A stretch of DNA of 64,000 bases from NCBI GenBank assembly GCA_002381695.1, contig DFXM01000018.1, positions 102,095 through 166,094 of the forward strand, read 5' to 3'. The notes under the pieces are model-generated. The model was not told the DNA's origin and searched no databases. It was given only the letters and a program-made list of their open reading frames with translations. The position numbers and the translations under genes were made by a program. Position 1 is the first letter of the stretch; each line of letters begins with the position of its first letter. Source of the stretch: Clostridium sp. UBA4108 (GTDB lineage: Bacteria > Bacillota > Clostridia > Clostridiales > Clostridiaceae). Shown here one piece after another: positions 63,650 through 64,000 of this stretch.

Positions 63650-64000
63650 TTGTATAAATGTGCTATCATTTTAGCAGCAGGAGAAGGCAAGAGAATGAAA
63701 TCTAGCACACCAAAGGTATTACATAAGGTGTGTGGAAAAGAAATGATTAACCATGTTATAGATAACATAAGAAAAAGTGGAATAGAAGATATAAACGTAG
63801 TTATAGGAAAGGGTGCTGAAAAAGTTAGAAAGGGCACAGAAAATAGAAATATATCCTATTCAGTTCAAGAAGAACAATTAGGAACTGGTCATGCTGTGAT
63901 GTGTGCGGAGGAGTTCTTGGATAAGAAAAATGGGTCTGTAGCTATATTTGTTGGAGATGGTCCACTTATTACTGAAGACACTGTTAAAAAGCTTATAAGT
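63650..64000 (+). CDS. glmU: Bifunctional GlmU, 3' end cut by window edge
   Basis: The first 117 residues of the uridyltransferase domain: CAIILAAGEGKRMKSSTPKV, then QEEQLGTGHAV and VGDGPLI. Makes UDP-GlcNAc for the wall. TTG start at 63650 with AAGAGG 8 bases upstream. The frame is still open at the window end. Position after spoVG is the conserved Firmicutes order. Confidence 0.95.
   Translation, partial: MYKCAIILAAGEGKRMKSSTPKVLHKVCGKEMINHVIDNIRKSGIEDINVVIGKGAEKVRKGTENRNISYSVQEEQLGTGHAVMCAEEFLDKKNGSVAIFVGDGPLITEDTVKKLIS

Noticed and set aside
63613..63837. Minus-strand frame at the right end
   Set aside because: It is antisense to the clear glmU start, which continues out of the window.

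Overview
This window is AT-rich chromosome from a spore-forming anaerobe, most likely Clostridium sensu stricto. The main evidence is the murC ... purR-spoVG-glmU order at the right end, strong AAGGAGG-type ribosome binding sites, a Csp-type germination protease and a SleC-type cortex-lytic enzyme, a sigma-H promoter before spoVG, CWB2 cell-wall repeats, [FeFe]-hydrogenase H-cluster motifs, and free use of TTG and GTG starts. I see no integrated phage, insertion sequence, transposase, CRISPR array or rRNA operon. Two single tRNA genes (initiator Met and Pro-TGG) are present.

Layout. 1-1.5 kb: the end of a glycerol-3-phosphate-type FAD oxidoreductase/DUF1667 operon. 1.6-9.7 kb: single genes (lipoprotein hydrolase, DNA alkyltransferase, two secreted wall or amidase proteins, MATE pump, manA, a siroheme/ferredoxin reductase), with a structured repeat between the last two. 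9.9-13.4 kb: a double subtilisin-domain Csp protease. 13.6-21.3 kb: AEC transporter, TtcA-like tRNA thiolase, Rieske-FAD oxidoreductase, glnS, and a secreted GHL10 glycosidase with CWB2 repeats. 21.8-26.9 kb: a DUF3798/RbsA-type ABC importer, facing an orphan sensor kinase that has its own periplasmic-binding-like domain. 29.4-34.2 kb: a P-loop ATPase fused to a LexA-type S24 peptidase domain, then a hypothetical gene, murI, cyclophilin and DUF3783, then an XRE regulator with a dead S24 domain. 34.4-40 kb: sleC under a sigma-K-like promoter, an OmpR-type two-component pair, and an H-NOX chemoreceptor. 40-51 kb: radical SAM proteins, a membrane-anchored MutS homologue, a YkvI transporter, comB, an RlmI-type methyltransferase, an ABC-F protein, and brnQ preceded by a leader-peptide attenuator. 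51.6-57.2 kb: tRNA genes, a candidate structured RNA, a HAD hydrolase, an H-cluster protein divergent from a four-helix protein with a di-heme histidine pattern, and several hypothetical genes. 57.3-64 kb: PhzF family, murC, a 49-residue small ORF, a HutG-like ureohydrolase, a YciI-like gene with a LexA box in its promoter, purR, spoVG and the start of glmU.

How genes work together. Csp protease and SleC are the known protease/zymogen pair of clostridial spore germination; here they lie about 21 kb apart instead of side by side. The DUF3798 protein, ATPase and two permeases form one importer. The two-component pair and the H-NOX receptor are both sensory. murI, murC and glmU serve peptidoglycan synthesis.

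Best leads for new biology: (1) the brnQ leader, with consensus promoter, 23-codon Ile/Leu/Thr/Asn-rich peptide, competing hairpins and two terminators; (2) the ATPase-LexA fusion, with intact peptidase residues, a degenerate Walker B and no HTH, a few genes from an XRE protein with an HTH but no peptidase residues; (3) the small membrane protein with two H-x13-H helices; (4) the H-NOX chemoreceptor carrying the full O2-binding residue set; (5) the fused Csp protease with both catalytic triads nominally intact; (6) a perfect GAAC-N4-GTTC box inside the promoter of a YciI-like gene.
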